Part shown: in pieces, positions 1 to 5,740 of the stretch
Position numbering within the stretch: the stretch's first letter is position 1
Layout: the number at the start of each line of letters is the position of its first letter
Assembly (NCBI GenBank): GCA_025350345.1
Contig: JANXYA010000043.1
Coordinates: 1 to 5,740 of the forward strand
Origin: Gammaproteobacteria bacterium
GTDB lineage: Bacteria; Pseudomonadota; Gammaproteobacteria; Steroidobacterales; Steroidobacteraceae
Reading direction: 5' to 3'
Length of the DNA: 5,740 nucleotides
The notes under the pieces: generated by a model
Seen by the model: only the letters and a program-made list of their open reading frames with translations
Told to the model about the DNA's origin: nothing
The model's database searches: none
Program-made: the position numbers and the translations under genes

Positions 1-1257
1 CGGGCCGATGAAGGCGATGCTCCGGAGCTTCGGCGACAGTGGCAGCAGCGCGCCGTCGTTCTTGAGCAGCACGATGCTCTCGCGCGCCATCGTGCGCGCC
101 ACCTCGGCGTGCGCGGGATCGTTCAGCACCCGCCGTTCGCGTTCCGGATCCGAATACCGGAAGGGATCATCGAACAGCCCCAGGGTGAATTTCATGCGCA
201 GGATGCGCCGTACCGCATCGTCGACCCGCGAAATAGGCACCTCGCCGGCGCTGACCAGCTGCGCCAGGTGTTCCCCGTAGGCGCCGCTTTCCATGTCCAT
301 GTCGTTGCCCGCGTTGATCGCCGCCAGGGCCGCGGCGCGGTTGTCCGCCACGTAGCCGTGCGTGACCATCTCGCCGATCGAGCCCCAGTCGCTGACCACG
401 AAGCCCTGGAAATTCCAGCGCCCCTTGAGGATGTCATTCACCAGATAGGCATTGGCCGTCGCCGGCACGCCGTTGAGGTCGTTGAATGAATTCATGAAGG
501 TCGCGGCCCCTGCCTCGGCCGCCGCCTTGAACGGGGGCAGGTAGGTCTCCCACAGCTGGCGCAGGCTCATGTCGACCGAGTTGTAGTCGCGACCGCCCAC
601 CGCGGCCCCGTAGCCGGCGAAATGCTTGGCGCAGGCCATTACGGCATCGAGCGCCCCGAGCCCCGAGCCCTGGAAGCCAGCGACGCGCGCCGCGGCGATG
701 CGCGCGCCCAGGTACGGGTCTTCTCCCGCCCCCTCCATGACGCGCCCCCAGCGCGGATCGCGCGCGATGTCGAGCATCGGCGCGAAGGTCCAGTGCACGC
801 CGCCGGCGGCAGCCTCGGTGGCCGCAACGCGCTCGGATTGCCGGATGGCTTCCAGGTCCCAGCTCGCGGCCTCGGCCAGCGGGATCGGAAAGCCGGTCTT
901 GTAGCCGTGGATGACATCCTGCGCGAACAGCAGCGGGATATGCAGGCGTGAGTGCAGCGCGAGCTCCTGGTAGCGGCGCGTCTGCGCGGCGCCGACGACG
1001 TTCAGGACCGAGCCCACCCCGCCGGAGCCGACGGCCTGCATGCGATCGGCCCGGACGGTCACCGGACCGGTGGCATCGTCCGGGTTCGACATCTGCACCA
1101 GCTGGCCCACCTTCTCCTCGAGGCTCATCCGGGCCAGCAGCGCTTCCACGCGCGCTGCAATCGCCGCTGCGGGCGGTGGCGCGAGATCCGCGCCGGCTGC
1201 CGTCGCCAGCAGGCAAGAGAGCGCGAGTGCGCCGCGGCAGCGCGAGACTACGGTCAC
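1..1257 (-). CDS. bglX: Periplasmic beta-glucosidase, glycoside hydrolase family 3 (BglX-type), N-terminal 419 residues, truncated by the window edge
   Basis: This enzyme family releases non-reducing terminal beta-D-glucose from oligosaccharides with retention of configuration. The visible part is a signal peptide (residues 1-23, hydrophobic core ALALSCLLATA, likely cleavage after AGA) followed by nearly the whole GH3 TIM-barrel domain. Recognisable motifs are MSLEEKVGQL near the start, FAQDVIHGYKTGFPIPL, DPRWGR with GEDPYLG, KHFAGYG (Lys211-His212, substrate binding), GGRDYN (Asp224) and VVSDWGSI, where Asp290 matches the catalytic nucleophile of E. coli BglX. The reading stops at IAFIGP, the usual entrance to the second GH3 domain, so the acid/base Glu lies outside the window. 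The GTG start at 1257 is chosen because an in-frame TGA lies two codons upstream and AGGGGG sits 7-8 nt before it. A Cys at residue 15 does not make a good lipobox, so a soluble periplasmic protein is more likely than a lipoprotein. The gene is divergent from the M28 peptidase. Family assignment is firm; the natural substrate (cellobiose, laminari-, xylo- or other oligosaccharides) cannot be read from the sequence. Confidence 0.95.
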   Translation of the reverse strand, partial: MTVVSRCRGALALSCLLATAAGADLAPPPAAAIAARVEALLARMSLEEKVGQLVQMSNPDDATGPVTVRADRMQAVGSGGVGSVLNVVGAAQTRRYQELALHSRLHIPLLFAQDVIHGYKTGFPIPLAEAASWDLEAIRQSERVAATEAAAGGVHWTFAPMLDIARDPRWGRVMEGAGEDPYLGARIAAARVAGFQGSGLGALDAVMACAKHFAGYGAAVGGRDYNSVDMSLRQLWETYLPPFKAAAEAGAATFMNSFNDLNGVPATANAYLVNDILKGRWNFQGFVVSDWGSIGEMVTHGYVADNRAAALAAINAGNDMDMESGAYGEHLAQLVSAGEVPISRVDDAVRRILRMKFTLGLFDDPFRYSDPERERRVLNDPAHAEVARTMARESIVLLKNDGALLPLSPKLRSIAFIGP

Positions 1258-1264
1258 CAGTCAG

Positions 1265-1272
1265 CCCCCCTT
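1265..1272 (-). promoter_or_regulatory. Ribosome binding site of bglX
   Basis: On the minus strand AAGGGGGG precedes the GTG codon at 1257 by 7 nt. It contains AGGGGG, five of six matches to AGGAGG. Together with the in-frame TGA just upstream it fixes the GTG start, because no ATG is available between that stop and the signal peptide. Confidence 0.7.
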
Positions 1273-1287
1273 GTCGGCCCGATCTCC

Positions 1288-1302
1288 AAGCCATGCTGGC
1301 TT
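1288..1302. repeat. Perfect 6-bp inverted repeat with 3-bp centre; candidate operator
   Basis: AAGCCA-TGC-TGGCTT is a perfect inverted repeat. It overlaps the predicted -10 of the bglX promoter and lies 31 nt upstream of the bglX start codon. A repressor binding here would block bglX and could also affect the divergent gene. Equally, a 15-bp element like this can occur by chance in GC-rich DNA, and I do not recognise it as the site of a named regulator. It lacks a T-tract, so it is not a terminator. Confidence 0.3.
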
Positions 1303-1321
1303 TGCCGCCGCCGGACGTCAA
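1293..1321 (-). promoter_or_regulatory. Candidate sigma70-type promoter for bglX
   Basis: On the minus strand TTGACG (5 of 6 matches to the -35 consensus, 1316-1321) is followed after 17 bp by CAGCAT (3 of 6 matches to the -10 consensus, 1293-1298). Transcription would begin near 1286, giving a leader of about 29 nt that contains the Shine-Dalgarno. The -35 is good and the spacing is ideal, but the -10 is poor, so the call is tentative. Confidence 0.35.
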
Positions 1322-1347
1322 TGCCGGCTGCCCTGGCGTTGCCTGAA

Positions 1348-1377
1348 GTGACGGGGTGGGCCACACGCGCTTAACAT
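1348..1377 (+). promoter_or_regulatory. Candidate weak promoter for the M28 peptidase gene
   Basis: GTGACG (1348-1353, 4 of 6) and TAACAT (1372-1377, 4 of 6) are separated by 18 bp. TAACAT lies in the AT-richest patch of an otherwise very GC-rich intergenic stretch. Transcription would begin near 1384, about 26 nt before the ATG. This would rule out translation from the longer upstream ATG at 1356. Both boxes are weak. Confidence 0.25.
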
Positions 1378-1399
1378 CCGCCCTTCAGAATTTCGCCAC

Positions 1400-1403
1400 G
1401 GAG
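1400..1403 (+). promoter_or_regulatory. Ribosome binding site that fixes the M28 peptidase start
   Basis: GGAG lies 6 nt before the ATG at 1410. It supports that codon over the in-frame ATG at 1356, which has no signal peptide directly after it. Confidence 0.65.
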
Positions 1404-1409
1404 CAATCC

Positions 1410-3128
1410 ATGTCGCCAAGCCTGCTTTGCCGCCTGTTGAAGATTCCGGGCCTGCTGGGACTGGCCGCGATGCTGACGGTCGCGTCCAGCTGGGCCAGTG
1501 ACGGACCGCCCGCGGACACGAGTGCCGCCCTCGCCGCGATCAACAGCGAACGCCTGCTGCAGCACATCCGCGTGCTCTCCTCTGACACCTTTGAGGGCCG
1601 ATTGCCGGCGACGCGCGGGGAGGAGCTGACGATCGCCTACCTGGTGCGCGAATTCAGGCGACTCGGGCTCGAGCCGGCGGACAGGGAGGGGAGCTACCTG
1701 CAGGTCGTCCCGATGACCGCCTTTCGCAGCCAGCTCGACGTGCAGTTCACCGTACGCGGCTCGCGCACCGATCTTAAGGCGCCCGAGGAGTACGTCGCCT
1801 GGTCGAGCGAGCGCCGCCGGCATTTCCAGATCAAGGATTCACCCCTGGTCTTTGTCGGCTATGGCGTGCAGGCACCCGAGTACCAATGGGACGACTACAA
1901 GGGGCTCGACCTGCACGGCAAGACGCTGGTGATGCTCATCAACGATCCGCCGATCCCGGACCCGCAGCACCCCGGAGAGCTCGACCCGACGATGTTCGGT
2001 GGCAAGGCCATGACCTATTACGGGCGCTGGACCTACAAGTTCGAGACCGCAGCCAGGCTGGGCGCCACCGCGGCGATCATCGTCCACGAGACCGGACCGG
2101 CCGCCTATCCCTACTCGGTGGTGATCAACAGCTGGAGCGGCGAGCACTACGTGCTGCGCAATCCAGGACGCGATCCGGACTTCCCGTCCGTAGCGGGCTG
2201 GATGACCCTCGAGCGCGCGCGCGAGCTGTTCGCCCGCAGCGGCCAGGATTTCGATGCGCTGAAGCAGCGCGCCCTGTCGCGCGACTTCCGCCCGGTCGAG
2301 CTGGGAGCGCGCATCAGTTTCGATGTTCACAACACCTGGCGCGAGGTGGTATCCCACAACGTCGTGGCCCGCATCCCGGGGAGCGATCCGGCGCGCGCCG
2401 CGGAGACGGTCGTGTACAGCGCGCACTGGGATCATTTCGGCTGGCGGCCACAGCTGGGTGGGCCGAAGTCGCAGCAGGTCTTTCACGGTGCCCAGGACAA
2501 TGCCTCGGGCAGCGCGGGTCTGCTGGCGCTGGCCGCGGCGTTCAAGCAGTTGCCGCAACCGCCGGCGCGTTCGGTGCTGTTCATCGCGACGACCAGCGAG
2601 GAGCAGGGACTGCTCGGCGCCCGCTACTACGCCCGCCACCCGCTCTTCCCCCTGCGCGACACGGTGGCGGACCTGAACATGGACGGCATCAATCCGCTCG
2701 GGCGCACGCACGATGTGGAGATCAACGGCTTCGGCAAATCCGACATGGACGATCGCGCCACCGCCGTGGCCGCAGCGCAGGGCCGTGTGGCGGTACCCGA
2801 TGCGCATCCGGAACGCGGCAGCTTTTTCAGGGCCGACCAGTTCGAATTCGCGCGCGTGGGCGTGCCGGGGCTCTACGTGAGCAGCGGCCTGGATTTCATC
2901 GGCGAGCCGGCCGACTACGGTGAAATCAAGCGCAACGAATTCATCGCCAAGCGCTACCACCAGGTCGCCGATGTCATCCAGCCGGACTGGACCATGGACG
3001 GCGGGGTGCAGGACCTGCGGCTACTCTGGCAGGTCGGGTTCGAGCTGGCCAACAGCAGCGCGTTTCCGCAGTGGATGCCGGACAGCGAATTCCGCGCCCG
3101 CCGCGAACTGCAGCGCCCATCGCACTGA
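1410..3128 (+). CDS. Exported M28-family zinc metallopeptidase with PA domain (aminopeptidase-like), 572 aa
   Basis: Members of peptidase family M28 are co-catalytic dizinc exopeptidases, mostly aminopeptidases. Starting at ATG 1410 the protein opens with a classical signal peptide (residues 1-29: basic start, core LLGLAAMLTVA, cleavage after SWA), so it should be periplasmic or secreted. Residues about 30-130 form the start of the peptidase fold (LSSDTFEGRLPATRGEELT). Residues about 145-275 look like an inserted protease-associated domain (VFVGYGV, then ETAARLGATAAIIVHE). The catalytic core follows, with all expected residues: His339 and Asp341 in SAHWDHFG, Asp363 in AQDNASGSAG, Glu397-Glu398 in TTSEEQGLLG (general base and zinc ligand), Asp425 in NMDG and His517 in KRYHQVADV. 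The gene is intact and complete. It is transcribed away from bglX and converges on the MATE gene with an 8-bp gap. An extended N-terminus from ATG 1356 is possible but would bury the signal peptide behind 18 extra residues. Family assignment is firm; substrate preference is unknown. Confidence 0.95.
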   Translation: MSPSLLCRLLKIPGLLGLAAMLTVASSWASDGPPADTSAALAAINSERLLQHIRVLSSDTFEGRLPATRGEELTIAYLVREFRRLGLEPADREGSYLQVVPMTAFRSQLDVQFTVRGSRTDLKAPEEYVAWSSERRRHFQIKDSPLVFVGYGVQAPEYQWDDYKGLDLHGKTLVMLINDPPIPDPQHPGELDPTMFGGKAMTYYGRWTYKFETAARLGATAAIIVHETGPAAYPYSVVINSWSGEHYVLRNPGRDPDFPSVAGWMTLERARELFARSGQDFDALKQRALSRDFRPVELGARISFDVHNTWREVVSHNVVARIPGSDPARAAETVVYSAHWDHFGWRPQLGGPKSQQVFHGAQDNASGSAGLLALAAAFKQLPQPPARSVLFIATTSEEQGLLGARYYARHPLFPLRDTVADLNMDGINPLGRTHDVEINGFGKSDMDDRATAVAAAQGRVAVPDAHPERGSFFRADQFEFARVGVPGLYVSSGLDFIGEPADYGEIKRNEFIAKRYHQVADVIQPDWTMDGGVQDLRLLWQVGFELANSSAFPQWMPDSEFRARRELQRPSH

Positions 3129-3136
3129 GGCGCGAC

Positions 3137-4489
3137 CTACAGGGCGGTGGCTGAGCCGGGTGCGACCCGCCGCAGCTGGCGGATCACCAGGGCGCCGATC
3201 AGCAGCGCCTGCAGCGTCACCGAGGTGATCGAGACCACCCAGACCTGGGTGATCGCGAAGTGCGGCTGTGCCGACAGCCACAGGACCGGCGCAACGAAGG
3301 TGGCGAGGCGCGAGAGCGAGCTCCACAGCGCCGGCCAGGTGTTGCCCAGACCCTGGAACGTACCCGAGCAGGTGAAGATGAAGCCGCTGCAGAGGAAGTT
3401 CCAGGAAATGAAGCGCAGGTAGTCCGCGCCCACCTGCACCGCCGCCGCGTCCGCCGTGAAGGCGTGGATCAGCGCCGGTGCGCGCCATTGCACCACGATC
3501 ATGGACAGCGACATCAGCACGGCGCTCATCCAGGCAGCGGACCAGAACGTGGCGCGCACGCGCTCGGGCTGCTTCGCGCCGAAGTTCTGGCCGATGATCG
3601 GCGCCACCGAGAAGGCCACGGCCATGGCGGGCAGGAAGATCGCCTGCATGACGCGCGTGCCGACACCGAAGCCGGCCTGCGCCGGCGCGCCGAAGGGGCG
3701 TATCACCCAGTAGATGAATGAGAAAATCACGAACATCATCACGAACTCGCCGCCGGCGGGCGCTCCGATGGCGAGGATTCGCCGCCAGCTGGCCAGGCGC
3801 GGCACCCACAGCCGCACGTCCACGCCCACGTAGTGCTCGAGGCGGGCGAAATACAGCGACATCAGCAGCACGCCGAACGCGACGGCGATCGAGCTGGCGA
3901 GTCCGGCGCCGGCCACGCCCAGCGGGTGCCCGGTGACCCAGCCACCGATCAGCACCGGGGCTAGCACGACGTTGACCACGACGGTGATCATCTGCACGAC
4001 CATCGCCGGCTTGACGATGCCCGTGCCGCGCAGCGCGGAACTCATCGCCACCAGCACGAACTGCAGCGCGAGGGCGGGCAGGTACCAGTGCAGGTAGCTC
4101 AAGCCCGCCGCAGCAGTGGCGCTGTCCGAGCCGAAGGTGGCGGCAAAGTGCGCGCCGAAGGCGTAGCCGAGGCCCAGGCAGGCCGCCAGTCCCAGAAAGG
4201 CCAGCAGCAGTGCCTGGTTGAACACCAGATTGGCCGTGTCCTGCTCCTTGCGTCCGACGGCCTGGGAAATCAGCGCCACGGTGCCCACGCCCAGCACCTG
4301 CGTGAGCGCCATCAGCAGAAAGCTCAGGTTCCCGGCAGAACCCACTCCGGCGATCGCGGCATTGCCGAGGCGCCCCACGAAATACAGGTCCACCAGGAAA
4401 TACAGCGTCTGGAACAGCATGCCGGCCGCGATCGGCACCGCCATGGCGATCAGATGCCGCTGCACCGGGCCCTGCGTCAGGTCTTTCAT
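3137..4489 (-). CDS. MATE family multidrug/toxin efflux transporter, 450 aa
   Basis: An inner-membrane antiporter that expels organic cations or other toxic compounds in exchange for H+ or Na+. The length (450 aa) and the pattern of about twelve hydrophobic segments are typical of the MATE/NorM/DinF family. The two pseudo-symmetric halves are visible. TM1 carries LYFLVDLYFVGRLG, with Asp34 at the place of the cation-coupling Asp36 of Vibrio NorM. The first half has SQAVGRKEQD (75-84) and RGTGIVKPAM (154-163). The second half has the counterparts GQNFGAKQPER (300-310) and QGLGNTWPA (379-387). The ATG at 4489 is 9 bp past the rhomboid stop codon. Upstream there is only AGG, 3 nt from the ATG, so translation probably depends on coupling to the rhomboid gene. 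The stop is TAG, and the gene converges with the M28 peptidase gene. Subfamily, coupling ion and substrate cannot be settled from the sequence. Confidence 0.94.
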   Translation of the reverse strand: MKDLTQGPVQRHLIAMAVPIAAGMLFQTLYFLVDLYFVGRLGNAAIAGVGSAGNLSFLLMALTQVLGVGTVALISQAVGRKEQDTANLVFNQALLLAFLGLAACLGLGYAFGAHFAATFGSDSATAAAGLSYLHWYLPALALQFVLVAMSSALRGTGIVKPAMVVQMITVVVNVVLAPVLIGGWVTGHPLGVAGAGLASSIAVAFGVLLMSLYFARLEHYVGVDVRLWVPRLASWRRILAIGAPAGGEFVMMFVIFSFIYWVIRPFGAPAQAGFGVGTRVMQAIFLPAMAVAFSVAPIIGQNFGAKQPERVRATFWSAAWMSAVLMSLSMIVVQWRAPALIHAFTADAAAVQVGADYLRFISWNFLCSGFIFTCSGTFQGLGNTWPALWSSLSRLATFVAPVLWLSAQPHFAITQVWVVSITSVTLQALLIGALVIRQLRRVAPGSATAL

Positions 4490-4498
4490 GTGCCTATG

Positions 4499-5101
4499 CT
4501 ATCCCAGCAGCAGCGCGATAGTCCGCCGCCACGCCTCTGGATCCGTGAGCGCCACGAACACCAGGCCGGTGATCGCGCCGCTGAAGTGGGCGTCGTGGTT
4601 GACGCGGCCGCGCATCCGGCGGGCCGCGTACCAGGTGTAGCCCAGGTACCCCACGGCGAACAGCGGCGCCGGGATCGGCACCGGCAGCAGCATCAGGTAC
4701 AGCGATTGCGTCGGGAAATAGACGATGGAGGCGAACAGCACCGCCAGGATCGCACCCGAGGCGCCCAGGCAGGCGTAGGCCGGATCGGTGCGGTGCTTGA
4801 GCCACGTGCCCCAGTCACTCACGAGTATTCCCGTGGCGTAGAGCGCGGCAAAGCGGGCGCTCCCCATGGCGCGCTCGAGCTGGAATCCGAAGGACCAGAG
4901 CGTGATCGCATTGAAGGCGAGGTGCGCCAGGCTCGCGTGCATGAAGGCGCTGCTGACGATCGTGCCGTACTGGCGCTTCGGCAACAGCCAGTACGGCCGC
5001 AACAGGCTCCGCTCGATGAGTGCAGGCGCGACGAGGAGCCCGGCCAGGCTCGCCACGAGGATCGCGCCGAGTATCAGCGCGCACACGCTCACGCTGTGCA
5101 C
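4499..5101 (-). CDS. Rhomboid family intramembrane serine protease (S54), about 200 aa
   Basis: Rhomboids cut transmembrane segments of substrate proteins inside the inner membrane using a Ser-His dyad. Numbered from GTG 5101, the dyad is Ser115 in GASGA (start of TM4) and His172 in AHFSGAITG (TM6). The supporting residues His55, His60 and Asn64 in HASLAHLAFN have the same spacing as His145, His150 and Asn154 of E. coli GlpG. About six membrane segments are visible, starting at residue 4; there is no cytoplasmic or C-terminal extra domain, so this is the minimal form. The start is uncertain. The longest frame begins with TTG at 5146 and would overlap the upstream gene by 29 nt with a proline- and cysteine-rich leader. 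GTG 5101 sits just before TM1, 10 nt after AGGA and 16 nt after the upstream stop, and is preferred. Further GTGs at 5092 and 5086 lack a ribosome binding site. The gene probably shares a transcript with the carboxylase subunit upstream and the MATE gene downstream. The physiological substrate is unknown. Confidence 0.92.
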   Translation of the reverse strand: MHSVSVCALILGAILVASLAGLLVAPALIERSLLRPYWLLPKRQYGTIVSSAFMHASLAHLAFNAITLWSFGFQLERAMGSARFAALYATGILVSDWGTWLKHRTDPAYACLGASGAILAVLFASIVYFPTQSLYLMLLPVPIPAPLFAVGYLGYTWYAARRMRGRVNHDAHFSGAITGLVFVALTDPEAWRRTIALLLG

Positions 5102-5111
5102 GCGACCGCAA

Positions 5112-5115
5112 TCCT
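5112..5115 (-). promoter_or_regulatory. Probable ribosome binding site of the rhomboid gene
   Basis: On the minus strand AGGA falls between the carboxylase stop codon (5118-5120) and GTG 5101, with a 10-nt spacer. The spacer is slightly long, but this is the only Shine-Dalgarno-like match near any of the candidate starts (TTG 5146, GTG 5101, GTG 5092, GTG 5086). Confidence 0.45.
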
Positions 5116-5117
5116 GC

Positions 5118-5740
5118 TCAACCGGCGTCCGGCACGGTGGGCGCAAACTGCACGAGCTCGCTCCCCTCGGTGACCTGCTCGCCGACCGCCACGTTGAAGG
5201 CCTCGCAGATGCCGTCCGCGGGCGCCCCGAGCGTGTGCTCCATCTTCATCGCCTCGAGGATCAGCAACGGCTCGCCCCGCTCGACACGCGTGCCGGGCTT
5301 GACCAGCAGGGCCACGACCCGGCCGGGCATGATGGCGCGGATGTTGCCCTCGGCCACGGCCTGTTCACCGACGTGCGCGAGCGGATCGACGTACTCGAAG
5401 CGATGGTGGACGCCGTGCAGGAACACATCGCAGCGACCGTCCCGCACCAGGCTGGTGGCGTCGAAGGAATTCCCGTCCAGCGTCAATCGCGCGTCGGTGG
5501 CGGAGAGCGGCGCGCACTGCAGCTGGAGCGTGCGTGTATCGAGCTGCAGCTCGTAGCCCGCCCCTGAGGGCCGGACCACCAGGTAGCGCTCGGCACCGGC
5601 CGTGCGGAAATGGAAGGTCCGGGCGGCCGGTGCATTGAGCCGCCAGCTGTCGGCGACGCGCCAGACCCCAAGGCCCGGCCCCTCGAGAGCCGCCTGGCGT
5701 TGCATCTGGACGATGCGCAAGGCGGCGGCGATGAGCGCCT
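5118..5740 (-). CDS. Biotin-dependent acyl-CoA carboxylase alpha subunit, C-terminal part (3-methylcrotonyl-CoA carboxylase type), truncated by the window edge
   Basis: The alpha subunit of these carboxylases carries biotin carboxylase and the biotin carrier. The visible 206 residues are the tail: a link from the biotin carboxylase domain (ALIAAALRIVQ), then the BT (subunit-contact) region, about visible residues 25-125, with DSWRLNAP. The biotinyl domain follows, from AIMPGRV, with the biotin-accepting Lys at visible residue 165 in EAMKMEH, 41 residues before the stop. No internal start is needed: the frame is open to the right edge, so the biotin carboxylase domain must lie beyond it. DxWRLN points to 3-methylcrotonyl-CoA carboxylase (leucine degradation; LiuD/MccA type), but a geranyl-, propionyl- or broad acyl-CoA carboxylase is not excluded. 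The partner beta subunit and liu-type neighbours would be expected to the right. It is first of three same-strand genes and ends 16 bp before the rhomboid start. Confidence 0.88.
   Translation of the reverse strand, partial: ALIAAALRIVQMQRQAALEGPGLGVWRVADSWRLNAPAARTFHFRTAGAERYLVVRPSGAGYELQLDTRTLQLQCAPLSATDARLTLDGNSFDATSLVRDGRCDVFLHGVHHRFEYVDPLAHVGEQAVAEGNIRAIMPGRVVALLVKPGTRVERGEPLLILEAMKMEHTLGAPADGICEAFNVAVGEQVTEGSELVQFAPTVPDAG

Noticed and set aside
434..1366. A 310-codon open frame on the minus strand overlapping most of bglX
   Set aside because: It is a different frame of the same strand as a clear GH3 protein. Its translation is Arg/Gly/Ala-rich with no family motif, as expected of shadow frames in GC-rich DNA.
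1839..2960. A 373-codon open frame antisense to the M28 peptidase gene
   Set aside because: The sense strand carries all M28 catalytic motifs. The antisense product (His/Arg/Val-rich) has no recognisable domain and no signal for initiation, so it is a codon-bias shadow.
3157..3169. Hairpin CGGGT-GCG-ACCCG as a terminator for the M28 gene
   Set aside because: The stem is only 5 bp, lies within the MATE coding region and is not followed by a T-run on either strand, so it does not support an intrinsic terminator.
3021..3809. A 262-codon minus-strand frame overlapping the MATE 3' half and the M28 3' end
   Set aside because: It is out of frame with the MATE protein and has low-complexity Arg/Ala/Gly composition, so it is a shadow.
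4088..5173. A 361-codon open frame on the plus strand across the MATE and rhomboid genes
   Set aside because: It is antisense to two well-supported membrane proteins and rich in Gln/Arg/His with no motif. Spanning a gene boundary also marks it as chance.
1..5740. Search for mobile elements, CRISPR arrays, tRNA genes, riboswitches and defence modules
   Set aside because: No transposase or integrase motifs, spaced direct repeats, tRNA-like clover sequence or recognisable riboswitch were seen. Nearly all bases are in five ordinary genes, and the only gap above 20 bp is the 152-bp divergent spacer.

Overview
The window is GC-rich (roughly two thirds G+C by eye), gene-dense DNA with proteobacterial gene content. 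The families present (a BglX-type GH3 enzyme, an exported M28 peptidase with a protease-associated domain, a methylcrotonyl-CoA carboxylase-type biotin subunit, a rhomboid and a MATE transporter) suggest an aerobic gammaproteobacterium, possibly Xanthomonadales/Nevskiales-like. That placement is an inference from gene style only.

Layout, left to right. (1) Positions 1-1257, minus strand: the first 419 residues of a periplasmic beta-glucosidase (bglX), cut by the left edge. (2) Positions 1258-1409: a 152-bp divergent intergenic region with a good Shine-Dalgarno for each gene, weak sigma70-like promoter candidates facing both ways, and a perfect 6-3-6 inverted repeat over the predicted -10 of bglX. 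(3) Positions 1410-3128, plus strand: a complete exported M28 zinc peptidase with a PA domain and all five metal ligands. (4) Positions 3137-5740, minus strand: a tight three-gene run read right to left. It holds the C-terminal BT and biotinyl part of an acyl-CoA carboxylase alpha subunit (cut by the right edge), a rhomboid intramembrane serine protease, and a MATE efflux transporter. The gaps are 16 and 9 bp, which fits one transcript. The M28 and MATE genes converge, with only 8 bp between their stop codons and no visible terminator.

Functionally, bglX and the M28 peptidase are both predicted to be exported hydrolases, which would serve scavenging of oligosaccharides and peptides. The carboxylase subunit belongs to leucine/isovalerate-type acyl-CoA catabolism, and the rhomboid and MATE genes look like passengers downstream of it. 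I see no mobile element, CRISPR array, tRNA, rRNA or evident new system. The window reads as ordinary chromosome. The points of interest are start-site choices, the divergent control region, and the unusual carboxylase-rhomboid-MATE gene order.
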